Assembly (NCBI GenBank): GCA_963971575.1
Contig: OZ020611.1
Location: forward strand, 50,043,466 to 50,107,465
Source of the DNA: Liopterus haemorrhoidalis
Lineage: Eukaryota > Arthropoda > Insecta > Coleoptera > Dytiscidae
DNA length: 64,000 nt
Direction of reading: 5' to 3'
In this document: positions 55,264 through 64,000 of the stretch, piece by piece
Layout of the letters: every line of letters begins with the position of its first letter
How positions within the stretch are numbered: position 1 is the stretch's first letter
Notes under the pieces: model-generated
Seen by the model: only the letters and a program-made list of their open reading frames with translations
Told to the model about the DNA's origin: nothing
Database searches by the model: none
Translations under genes and position numbers: made by a program

Positions 55264-55860
55264 TATATATAGATGGGGCTCCGCAAATCCAGTTTTGGGG
55301 CCCCGCAACTCTAGTTTTGCCCCAGGCCCCGCAACTCTAGTTTTGCCCCAGGCCCCGCAAATGTTAGGGGCGGCCCTGGTTGAACGTAGCAAGCTTTGAA
55401 AAAAATAAAAAAATAAACAAAATATCTCTAATATCGTTAACATAAAAATATGACCTTTTGGTGTCATTGTAAAGCTAATTTAATGTACTTTTAGGGAAAA
55501 AATATAAAATTATCGATTCCCTATGCTAGATCAAAAGTTGACATCATTTCCGGTGAAACCGGAAGTGCCTCAGAATTCTTATAGTAACCTTTAGATGGGC
55601 CTTTTTGTCTATTTAACTTTTGTTCTGAAGATTTTTTGTATCTTTACAAATAAAGGAGATTTTCGGGGTGCCCCGTTTCAAACAAACACCCTGTATTGGT
55701 ATTTATAACAATAATTATAGCTAGACATTTGATGTTAGACTAGATTTTAACTTGTTAATCGAATCAGATCCGAAATCGAAACTGGAACGGAAAACATTTA
55801 CTAGGAACGTAACCGTAAACCGGAACGAAATGAATTTAGGTTTGACTCTCTGGAAAATAT

Positions 55861-56576
55861 ACATTCTAATACCTACTATAATTTTTTAGACATAATTTTT
55901 ATAACTTAATTTTATTTATTTATACTTTTTTTTTCTCATTTTGTCCAGCATCACTAAGCTGAAGCTTGTCGCAATGTCAAGACAAAATATTAAACAAATT
56001 ATTAGACTCATTATAATTACATGTTATTACATAGAAAACAAGGTAGCTTGTTTATTCGCACACCAGCCACTATTTTTGTACTTTTTAAGAAGTTCTGTTG
56101 CCCTACAAAAACTAATGACAACAAGCATGTAATAGTTATTCCATAACAAGTGATGGAATGAAATACGCGCAAAATGCATAAGAAGATAAGTGCTTTAGAA
56201 GAACATTCCAGCTCTTGTGTTAGAATATTAACTTTCTGTAGTCAAAAGGGGTTTTAGAATTGGTAAATTCTATAGTGGTCGTGGAGAAATTATTTTAATG
56301 AATTGATTAATTTGTTATGTAATATAAATTATTTGTTAAGATAAAATGTTTGTTAAAATAATTATTTGTTAAATTTTATTTTTCTTTCTGGTCGTGGAGA
56401 ATGTAGGGTCTGTGACTTGGTTGCAAGAGAAAATTCGATGCCAACCTTGTTACAGAATATACTATTATTTATTGCTAATCTAAGAAGTTGATGATATTCT
56501 TAATATTCTTAACATAGGCATGGTAACTGCCAGAAGAGATTTATTCAAATTTCTTGTACTGGGAAATTGTGTTATA
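55861..56576. other. Unassigned AT-rich DNA
   Basis: A diverged local tandem of ATTATTTGTTAA-type units lies at about 56310-56380. The open frame 55941-56132 is unrecognised. Confidence 0.4.
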
Positions 56577-56584
56577 AACTAGAG

Positions 56585-56901
56585 CAGTGTTTCTCAACCG
56601 GTGGTCCGCGGACCACTGGTGGTCCTTAACAAAATTTTAGTGGTCCGCGAGAGGCTTATAAATTATTATTTTTGAGATTTTTTGTTCAGTTTTTTATGAA
56701 CTTTTGTTAATTTTCTTTGTATTTTGTTCATTTTTCAGTGATTTTTTATTACTAAGATATATTTAGAGTTTACATATACAGTTTGTTTAATAGTACATTT
56801 ATTTTTAAGGGTCCGCGGTAAAAAAATTAAAAAGTACTGGTCCGCGGTAGAAAATTTATTATTTTAATGGTCCGCGGTACGTTTTCAGTTGAGAAACACT
56901 G
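56585..56901. mobile_element. hAT MITE (family H), copy 2
   Basis: The ends CAGTGTTTCTCAACCG and CAGTTGAGAAACACTG are inverted repeats. The flanks are the identical 8-bp AACTAGAG (56577-56584 and 56902-56909). It shares GGTCCGCGGACCACTGGTGG with copy 1. The right side has three diverged GGTCCGCGGTA units where copy 1 has one. Confidence 0.96.
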
Positions 56902-56909
56902 AACTAGAG

Positions 56910-57984
56910 GGATATTATGTACAAAACTTGATTACCCAACAGATTTTTTTGAAATTGCAGCGAATAGCTTACATTAGTGCTTTGTAATCTGGTTGAAAAT
57001 TCATGACAAGGAAAATTTAATAGATTTTAATTTTAATAGAAAAATAAATTTCATTATTTTTATACATATATTTAGCAACAGAAAGGAAGTAAATTTGATT
57101 TAAATTATATACTTGTGCCTCGGTAAATAATTTGTCACTAGGAAAGCGGTAGTCTTTAGCATATATGATCTGTAAAATTAACTTTTGAACAATTTCCAGT
57201 TTTTTTTTTTTTTAATGTGCTTTTCCCCATATTAAGACCTTAACTTAATATTGATTTAATGAACCTAAAATAAAAGATTTTTAAAGACTTTATGTCAAAA
57301 ATATGACGAAGAATTTTAAAAAGGTAAATAAAGGTTCGTACTTTACTTTGAAGTATTCTACTTATTTTAGTTATGAAATATATGAAAAATACGTCATTGT
57401 TATATGTTTTGGGAATTTTGACAAAGAAGTTAAAGTTATTTTTGACAAAATAACTAGATACAGAAACTAGAAAGTAATCTACTGGTTCGGTATTTTACGC
57501 TTCAAGAAGATAAACATAACCAATAAATTAGCTTCTAAATATTTGCCAATTCACTGAGTAAGTATAACTTATATCACTCGTGGCGAATTTTTTATTCGTC
57601 GCAGACAACAGTGGCTAAAAAGAAATCACTAAAAAAATCAAGTACCACAATTATTAGTATTTCTTTCTCTTAATTTAATTGTTTGTTAAATAACAACAAC
57701 ATTTATGTTTTACATTAAAATTATATGATGTTCTGGCCTGCTTACGGAAAATGCATGTATTTTTTTTTTGAGATTGCCTCAAAAAAATTAACTAGCTTGC
57801 GTAAAATAAGACGATTTCCCAAATTAGATCCCACTCGTGAATCTTAGCCGACATGAATAAAATGGCTATTACTATATGATTGAAAAATATCGTACAACGT
57901 TAAAAATTAAATTACATAGGAGAAAGAAATACAATGATCTGTGACAAATAGTTAAAACCTGAAAATAAATATGATATCCACAAA
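56910..57984. other. Unassigned AT-rich DNA
   Basis: No feature could be supported before the LINE at about 57985. Confidence 0.4.
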
Positions 57985-58575
57985 TCACTAATTCTCAGCA
58001 CTTTGAACAACACTAAACACACTAATACCATCATGGTCGGTGCCTTCTTTCAAGAAAATGAAATAAACTATAATCTCAGAACTTGGAAATTAAATTCACT
58101 TCTCAGCCATGTGCTGCATGCCCACGACAACACTATGTTTATTGAGCCAAATACTCTTATCAACTACTCGGACATGACACGTTACGGTCTGCACCTTAAT
58201 AAAACGGGAAAATATAAATTATTCAATTACATTGCTAACAAAATTCAAAAACAGCCCGCCACTAAAAATAATACACACATTGGATCAACAATACATAATT
58301 TTCCACAAAATAAAAATAAAAATATTATAAATAATTTAGAAAATAACTGTGTATCAAAAATAATAAAAAAAGACAAAGAAATTCTTGAATTTTCAAAAGT
58401 AAATGTTGTAGATAATTCTTTGCTTATCACCAGTGAAACAGAACAATCTATTTTAACAACAAATACCACATCCCCAATAATCTCTAATAGAAATAAAAAT
58501 ATTGTCACCTCTGAAAATTTTTTAGATCAACGTCTCAAAATTAATACTGCAAAAATGTCAAAAACGGTAAATTAA
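57985..58575 (+). CDS. LINE ORF1 C-terminal part, SGNH esterase-like
   Basis: ORF1 of many CR1/L2 elements carries a PHD finger and/or an SGNH-type esterase domain of unclear role in retrotransposition. Here the readable part begins within the esterase. SDMTRYGLHLNKTGKYKLF (residues about 56-74 counting from the first ATG at 58003) matches esterase block V, with its D..H catalytic pair. An Asn/Lys/Ile-rich tail of about 110 residues follows. The N-terminus is lost to 5' truncation, and the ATG at 58003 is only the first one in the remaining frame. The frame is open to its stop at 58573-58575. Confidence 0.7.
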   Translation, partial: SLILSTLNNTKHTNTIMVGAFFQENEINYNLRTWKLNSLLSHVLHAHDNTMFIEPNTLINYSDMTRYGLHLNKTGKYKLFNYIANKIQKQPATKNNTHIGSTIHNFPQNKNKNIINNLENNCVSKIIKKDKEILEFSKVNVVDNSLLITSETEQSILTTNTTSPIISNRNKNIVTSENFLDQRLKINTAKMSKTVN

Positions 58576-61408
58576 ATTCAAATATTATAATTTTGCATCA
58601 AAATATACAAAGTTTAACTAACAAAATTGCTAAATTTGAAGTAATCTTACAAGATCTCAACCCCGACATAATTTTCTTAACGGAACACTGGCAATGTGAA
58701 GAGCAAATAAAATTTTCATGCTTAAATAATTATCAACTCAGAACCTTCTTTTGTAGAAATTATGGTGAACACGGAGGAACAGCTATATACTGTAAGCCTA
58801 ATCTTCCTGTTCATGTCAATAAAAAAATATTTGAATTTAACATCCCGTACACAATTGAATGTAGTGCTGTTGAAATTAATGACATTATTTTTGTTGTTAT
58901 CGACCTAGTGGCGCGGATGTTATATTATTTTTTGACAAGTTAAACGAAATATTAAATTACCTGTTTAGTTATAAGAAAAAAATTCTAATGGGTGGCGATT
59001 TTAACATAGATATTTTAAACCATGACAAAAACAAAAAAAGTTTTTTCAATACTTTACAATCATATGACTTACACACAACTATTTCAACACCTACCAGAAT
59101 ATTTAAAGATTCCAAATCGTGTATTGACAATTTTATCATATCAAAAAATTTGGACTTTAAAAATGCAGTTGTCAAAGACTATAAAATATCAGACCATAGT
59201 TGTCAATTAATAACTATTTTAAACGACTCAATTAAACAGCCTATATATACCTACATCACAGATTTTTCTCTAAAAATCAAACAACTTTTCCTTGACTTTT
59301 TAGAAACACAAGATTGGGAATTAGTATTTGCAGAAAAATGTCCGCAAAAGGCGTTTGAAATTTTTAATAATATTCTCAGTTACTACTTTAACATCTGTTT
59401 TCCCAAAAAACGCATTTTATCTAATAAAAACAATGATAATATATTACCATGGCTTACACGGGAAGCTTGTGAACAGAGGAAAAATGTAAATGCATATCGT
59501 GAATTATCACAAAAATTTCCAATCTTCAAAAATGCTTATAAAATAATGAATAATAAATATAGCGTAATGTTACAAAAACTGAAAAAAATATATAATGACC
59601 ATTTAATCTACAACTCTTCAAATAAAAACAAAAAAATGTGGGATATAATTAATAAAACTAGAAACAATGTACACAATGACGTAGATTTCTCTATTTTTGA
59701 AGAATCACTACCAAATTTAAATGAAAGAAATGAAAATGTTGCTGATTTATTTAACAGCTATTTTTCTTCTATCGCAATAGATATGAAAATGAACTTTGAA
59801 CCAGGAATTGATTCGGATTATATACTTAGTAACACCCCCACATCCAATAAAACTTTCTTTTTATTACCCGTATCTTATTTTGATGTCTTAGAAACAATTA
59901 CAAATCTAAAAAATTCAAACTCGTCTGGTGAAGACCAATTTTCAAACAATATGGTCAAACTTTGTAAAAATCAAATATCCTCCCCATTAGCATATATAAT
60001 TAATCTTTCTTTTGAACAATCAATTTTTCCCGATACATTAAAGCACTCAATAATCAAACCACTATATAAAAAAGGAGAGAAATCTTTAATAACTAATTAC
60101 AGACCCATAAGTCTCATATCATCCTTCTCTAAAATAATAGAATCAATTACCCATAAACAATTAATATCATTTCTATCCTCTTCAAATATTTTATCACCCT
60201 TCCAGCATGGGTTTCTAAGAAATAAATCAGTTGATACAGCTTTGTTTCATTTTATCAACCAGATGTTGAATGTAGTAGACACAGGTCACATGGGTTTAGG
60301 TATATTCTTAGATCTGAGCAAGGCGTTTGATTGCGTAGATCACACCATTCTTCTCATGAAGATGGAACGTTGTGGAATCAGAGGTCAGCCACTTGTTTGG
60401 TTCAAATCCTACCTCACCAATAGGTCCCACTCTACTATTATTTCATCTAATGGGAGGAAATATAATTCAAGGAAGTTACCTGTAGCAGTAGGTGTTCCAC
60501 AAGGAAGTGTGTTAGGACCATTATTATTCCTCATATACGTTAACGACCTTCCTCGCATTTTCAAAAACAATGATAATTTAACGTCAACGTCATTTGCGGA
60601 TGATACTAGTCTCCTTCTCGAGTGTAAAAACTGTGTTGAGCTAGAGAATTCTTTTAATAGTATCATGTCCAAAGTCCAAACTTGGACATTAAAAAACAAG
60701 TTAACTCTAAATGTAGGAAAAACAACATGTCTAATTTTTAGATCAATATTTAATAAGACCATCCTGAATGCATCTCTAAATTTTCGTGGAGATGAAATTA
60801 TGATCTCTAACGACATTCAATTATTAGGCCTTAAGCTAGATCCGAAGATTACCTGGTCCGAGCATATAGATTATCTTGCCCATAGATTAAGTTCATCTCT
60901 ATTTGCCCTAAGATCGCTAAAAATTAAATGTAGCGCACATATTTTAAAAACATTTTATTTTTCCTGCTTCCATTCACATTTGCAATTTAATATAATACAT
61001 TGGGGTCAATGTAGTGAATGGAAGCGAATATTTATATTACAGAAATCAGCTGTGCGAATCTTGGATTCCCTCGGTCCTAGAGAGTCCTGTAAAGAGTCGT
61101 TTAAAAAGTTACAAATTCTGACCCTGCCATCTGTGTATGTATTTTTGCTATGTGTATTTACATACAAAAATAAACACCTATTTCACTCTAAAGTCCATTC
61201 CCATAACACACGCAATAAAACTCTTTTGGAACCTAATGCACACAAAACGACTAGCTACCAAAAAGGGGCATATTTTAATTGCTGCAAATTTTTTAATGCA
61301 CTGCCAAGCACAATTAAATCAGCAAAATCAATCATTATATTTAAAAAATTGTTAAAAAGCCATCTATTAGAAAAAACACTGTACGACATAAACGATCTTG
61401 TTATATAA
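58576..61408 (+). pseudogene. LINE ORF2: AP endonuclease and reverse transcriptase, one frameshift
   Basis: ORF2 nicks target DNA and copies the element RNA. The endonuclease starts with ILHQNIQSLTNKI, then DIIFLTEHW. The frame breaks near 58895, where VVID.. should read VVYRPSGAD, consistent with one lost T. It resumes through 58988-61408 (806 residues) with MGGDFNID and a SDHS motif near residue 67. RT motifs follow: YRPISLISSFSKI (about 370), DLSKAFDCVDH (about 441), GVPQGSVLGPLLFLIYVNDL (about 501-520) and FADDTSLL (about 535). Apart from the one frameshift the gene is intact. The ORF2 frame is already open while ORF1 is still being read, and no in-frame ATG is seen at its start. Confidence 0.92.
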
Positions 61409-61523
61409 ATGTATTGTAATGTATTATTTTTATTGTATTTTCATTTTATTGTATTATATTATATGACTGTATGACATACTATCATAAATGATTATTACAT
61501 GTATTGATTTTATGATAATGAAA

Positions 61524-61555
<32 letters not shown>

Positions 61556-61693
61556 GAAATATCAGAAACCATAAGATTGAAGAAATCTCGGATGACGCAT
61601 GAGCATTTGAAACAGCCATCTTTTTATCAAATAGGCCAGAATGCATTCTTTGTGCTGGTCACGTGGCGCATCTTCTCACTTTGCGAACACTGT

Positions 61694-61862
61694 ATTAGCC
61701 CGAATATAAGACGACTCCGATTATAAGACGAGGCCCATTTTTACCGAAAAAATAAAAAAAAAACATCCTTTTTTGATGTATAAAAAGGGTCCGAATATAA
61801 GACGACCCTTTGTTTTTTAATGATATTTCGAGGGAAATCCTTGTCTTATATTCGGATCAGTA
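61694..61862. mobile_element. MITE with CCGAATATAAGACGA ends
   Basis: TTAGCCCGAATATAAGAC and GTCTTATATTCGGATCAG are inverted ends, possibly flanked by TA. An inner direct copy GGTCCGAATATAAGACGACC lies at 61787-61806. Noncoding. Confidence 0.7.
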
Positions 61863-62221
61863 ATTTGTTTTCACTCCTTGGTCCAATTAAAGTCATTTTG
61901 TCCTGTTACGTCGAGCGTGATTTTCTGAATTCACTTAAAGACAGTAGGGGCCCTGTCATTACGTGAATTTTTGAATTTCTGCCCTGCCCCGTAATCAAGT
62001 GATTTTCTGAACTTCAACCCTCACCCCCCGTCTGCGAGTGTCTTTTTTATTAATTTAGGTCACTCCCCCGTCCTCAAGTGATTTTTATAGTTAGTGAGTT
62101 GTTTTAATGAGACATATAAACACACATTACCTATCTCACTTTACATAACCTAAAAAATACCGTCCCACAAATTTCAACAAATTTCGGAAATCATGAAACG
62201 AAAAATTGCTGTAGTTGCGGT

Positions 62222-62359
62222 CAGTGCTGTAACTGGGCTGGGGCCCAGATCGAAGGGGTCTTCAGAAAGAACTGTAAACAAAAATTACATAATATATTAC
62301 TTAATTAGCCCAATTATAAAATCTTGCCCACGGCCCGAAAAATGCTAGTTACGGCCCTG
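62222..62359. mobile_element. Small hAT MITE in repeat X
   Basis: The ends CAGTGCTGTAACTGGGC and GCTAGTTACGGCCCTG are imperfect inverted repeats. The flanks are the identical 8-bp GTTGCGGT (62214-62221 and 62360-62367). The body is 138 bp and noncoding. Confidence 0.92.
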
Positions 62360-62565
62360 GTTGCGGTTATAATTTTGTTATTAAAATTTAGTAAGAAATC
62401 ATGATCTCGCTGATGGTAGGTTCGTAAAAAGTCACAAATGCTTTTATTTCATCGTAGTTGGTTTGAAAAAACATAGATGTCACAACATTCGTTCCGCATT
62501 AATTTTCATAGCTGTAAACGTTTTCGTTAACTATCTACTAATTTTATCCACAATACATAGTCTAT

Positions 62566-63503
62566 CACACTGCCATTTACACAGATGGTGCTAAAATACA
62601 AAATAAAACCGGGGCCGCAATGATAGTTGAGAATAATGAAACAAGACAATACCATCTTCCAAATATGACGAGCGTCTTCACTGCCGAAGCTTATGCATTA
62701 CTCCAAGCAACAGAATATATAAAAAGCATTCCAAATAAAGAAGAATTCATAATACATATTGATTCCCTCAGCACCATTGCAGCCATGAAACAAAGCTATT
62801 CAAAAGACGCCATCATCCAAAAAATTCAAGATAACATCCACTACTGTATTGACCAGGGGATGAAAATCACAGTAGTATGGGTTCCATCACATCGCAACAT
62901 CCCAGGAAATGAAAAAGCAGATGCAGCTGCCAAGGAGGCCTTACTCCAAGAAATAACTCAAATGCCCACCTCAACATATGATGCCAAGAGTTTTTTCGAA
63001 AGAAAACTGCAAGAAGAATGGAACAACATCCGCCACAAAATCCAAAGTCCGCAAAAGTATACAACAAGACTTGAACAAATAATTCTAACAAGAATAAAAA
63101 TTGGACATACACGACTCACTCATCAATACATTTTCGAGAAAAAGACACCACCCATATGCCCCACCTGCAACACACAACTTACGGTGGAACACGTACTTTT
63201 AGAATGTCCACAGTATACAGCACAAAGAATCAAACACAAACTTCCAACAGACGCACTATAAATTTCAACTAGTACATGAAAAAAACATATTAAAATTTCT
63301 AGAAGATACAAACCTATTAAACAATATATAAAACTTCACATAATTCCTAATAGTCTAATTTTATTACAATAAATATTTATATATTATATTTGATTATGTA
63401 ATTAATTATGTAATTATGCTAATATTTGTAAAACAGATATTCCGGGGTGCTAATAACCAAGCAGTTGAAGCACCACTAAATAAATATATTAAAAAAAAAA
63501 AAA
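62566..63503 (+). mobile_element. I/R1-like LINE, 5'-truncated insertion in repeat X
   Basis: Flanked by ACATAGTCTAT (62555-62565) and ACATTGTCTAT (63504-63514), a 10/11 target duplication. It ends in an A14 tail. The 3' UTR is shared with the copy at 13365-14095. It begins directly in the RNase H domain. Confidence 0.92.
62578..63261 (+). pseudogene. LINE RNase H domain and zinc-knuckle C-terminus
   Basis: RNase H removes the RNA strand during reverse transcription of I/R1-type LINEs. All four catalytic acidic positions are visible: AIYTDGAK (62583 area), FTAEAYAL, IHIDSLSTIAAM and NEKADAAAKEA. VVWVPSHRNIPGNEKAD lies between the last two. The post-RNase H region reads RIKIGHTRLTHQYIF, then PICPTCNTQLTVEHVLLECP (CX2C..HX4C, a zinc-knuckle-like motif). 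The frame is open from the truncation point to a stop at 63259-63261, so the domain itself looks intact, though the endonuclease and reverse transcriptase are missing. Confidence 0.9.
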
Positions 63504-63562
63504 ACATTGTCTATAGTCAACTAATTTTAGAGCTGTGTACTCAGCTTTACAGTTCTCACAGA

Positions 63563-63868
63563 CAGAGCCGGCGGAGCACAGCATGCGGACGCCGCTGCGA
63601 GGGGGGCAAAAGGGCGTCAAATGCAAAATGAATGTAATAGTAATTTAGTGAAATGTAATTTTAGAAGTGAGGACCTTTTTTTTAGGTTTTCACTTGAAAT
63701 TTAGAAGTGAGGACTTTTTTTTTTTTGGGTCTTCACTTGAAATTTAAAATTGTGGATTTTTTTTTAGGTCTTCATTTGAAGGGAAGATCTCGAAAAAAGC
63801 TAGTTACGCCCTACTTAGCCCTCAATTAAATCTTGCCTACGGGCGCCGCAGACCCTCGCGCCTCTCTG
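63563..63868. mobile_element. hAT MITE with internal AGTGAGGAC subrepeats
   Basis: The start CAGAGCCGGCGGAGCAC and end GCGCCTCTCTG are weak inverted repeats. The flanks CTCACAGA and CTGACAGA are 7/8 identical. The interior has three diverged tandem units of about 48 bp (TTAGAAGTGAGGACC..T-run..GGTCTTCACTTGAAA) at about 63661-63780. Confidence 0.72.
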
Positions 63869-64000
63869 CTGACAGAAATGTCTCGGACAATGCGCAAATT
63901 ATATTATGTATCGATCTCTGGTATGGATAAATTTAGATTAGGTTTACTTACTAATATTGTTATTTGTTCCTCGGTGTTAGAGGTGATTCATTCACTTAAT

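Larger units (their letters stand above)
54361..55378. mobile_element. hAT element, third nesting level
   Basis: The ends CAGGGCCGCCCCTA and TAGGGGCGGCCCTG are perfect inverted repeats. The flanks are the identical GTTGAACG (54353-54360 and 55379-55386). Subterminal GGCCCCAGGCCCCGC-type repeats occur at both ends, with a 28-bp unit duplicated on the right. Net length without the mariner is about 320 bp, so it was itself a MITE. Confidence 0.94.
54037..55693. mobile_element. Long-TIR MITE, second nesting level
   Basis: The ends CAGGGTGTTTGTTTGAAACG and its complement are each next to TA. Arms of about 256 bp (54037-54292 and 55436-55693) are nearly perfect inverse copies, including ACTTCCGGTTTCACCGGAAA. 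Net length without the insertion is about 630 bp, so the two arms made up most of the original element. Noncoding. Confidence 0.88.
53228..55852. mobile_element. hAT element, outermost of four nested TEs
   Basis: The ends CAGAGACTCGAACC and GGTTTGACTCTCTG are inverted. The flanks are the identical 8-bp GAAAATAT (53220-53227 and 55853-55860). Subterminal CCGGAACCGAACCG-type repeats occur at both ends. Net length without the inserted element is about 970 bp. A possible further hAT terminus (CAGGGTCGGACTAAAG) lies at 53717 inside it. No transposase coding is recognised. Confidence 0.9.
57985..61556 (+). mobile_element. CR1/L2-group non-LTR retrotransposon, nearly intact 3' part
   Basis: A partial ORF1 (esterase-like) is followed by ORF2 (endonuclease plus reverse transcriptase) and a 150-bp 3' UTR. 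The element ends in about five CTAAA units (61531-61556), the short 3' repeat style of CR1/L2-type elements. The 5' end is truncated inside ORF1. It is the best-preserved element in the window and probably the youngest LINE. Confidence 0.9.
62090..63554 (+). repeat. Repeat family X, copy 3, carrying two insertions
   Basis: X sequence at 62090-62221, 62368-62565 and 63515-63554 is collinear with copies 1 and 2. It is interrupted by a hAT MITE (62222-62359) and a LINE (62566-63503). The region equivalent to the hAT insertion in copy 1 is intact here (AAACACACATTACCTATCTC), which gives the empty site. Confidence 0.8.

Noticed and set aside
61531..61556. Telomere-like repeat (CTAAA)n
   Set aside because: The arthropod telomere unit is CCTAA/TTAGG. 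This is a short LINE 3' tail.
62867..63112. Minus-strand open frames opposite the RNase H domain, also 63123-63311, 60409-60816, 58245-58508 and 58969-59175
   Set aside because: They are shadows of well-supported plus-strand LINE coding.

Overview
This 64 kb window looks like intergenic DNA from an animal nuclear genome, most likely an arthropod and probably an insect. It is AT-rich, has no operons or compact coding, and is filled with transposable elements (TEs) typical of insects: mariner (DD34D and DD41D), piggyBac-like TTAA elements, many hAT elements with 8-bp target duplications, RTE, CR1/L2-like and I/R1-like LINEs, tRNA-derived SINEs and solo LTRs. The species cannot be fixed from sequence alone. 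I found no convincing host gene, rRNA, functional tRNA or CRISPR array. All recognisable coding sequence belongs to TEs, and almost all of it is truncated or frameshifted.

Layout. 0-10 kb: an internally deleted mariner, an RTE 3' fragment, a DD41D remnant, a hAT with perfect 8-bp duplications, a LINE reverse transcriptase fragment interrupted by a TTAA MITE, and a full-length dead mariner. 10-20 kb: a MITE family (here 'X') split by a hAT, a LINE RNase H fragment, a diverged tandem satellite split by a large fold-back element with a hammerhead-like motif, a second X copy, and a SINE split by a piggyBac that keeps the Cys-rich end of its transposase. 20-30 kb: a long near-perfect hairpin, a solo LTR, a DD41D mariner with about 100-bp inverted termini, a mariner 3' end, and two interlaced 'CCCAGCAAACA' MITEs with an internal tandem array. 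30-40 kb: LINE C-terminal fragments, a mariner whose 5' end is repeated in inverse orientation, a piggyBac inside a LINE reverse transcriptase, and a second interlaced inverted-repeat structure. 40-53 kb: hAT MITEs, a second solo LTR of the same family, a hAT N-terminal exon, SINEs, and a possible ISL2EU-like element with a first exon and a splice donor. 53-56 kb: four TEs nested inside one another, three with perfect 8-bp or TA/TIR boundaries. 58-61.6 kb: the best-preserved gene set, a CR1/L2-type LINE with an esterase-like ORF1 and an endonuclease-RT ORF2 broken by what looks like one missing base. 62-64 kb: a third X copy carrying both a hAT MITE and a LINE insertion, then another hAT MITE.

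No pathway links these genes. Their relationships are historical: nesting order and target-site duplications give a relative chronology of insertions. The most unusual structures are the long fold-back elements, the interlaced inverted repeats, the four-deep nest and the hammerhead-like core. Boundaries were read by eye, so most are accurate to a few bases where a target duplication is stated and to tens of bases elsewhere.
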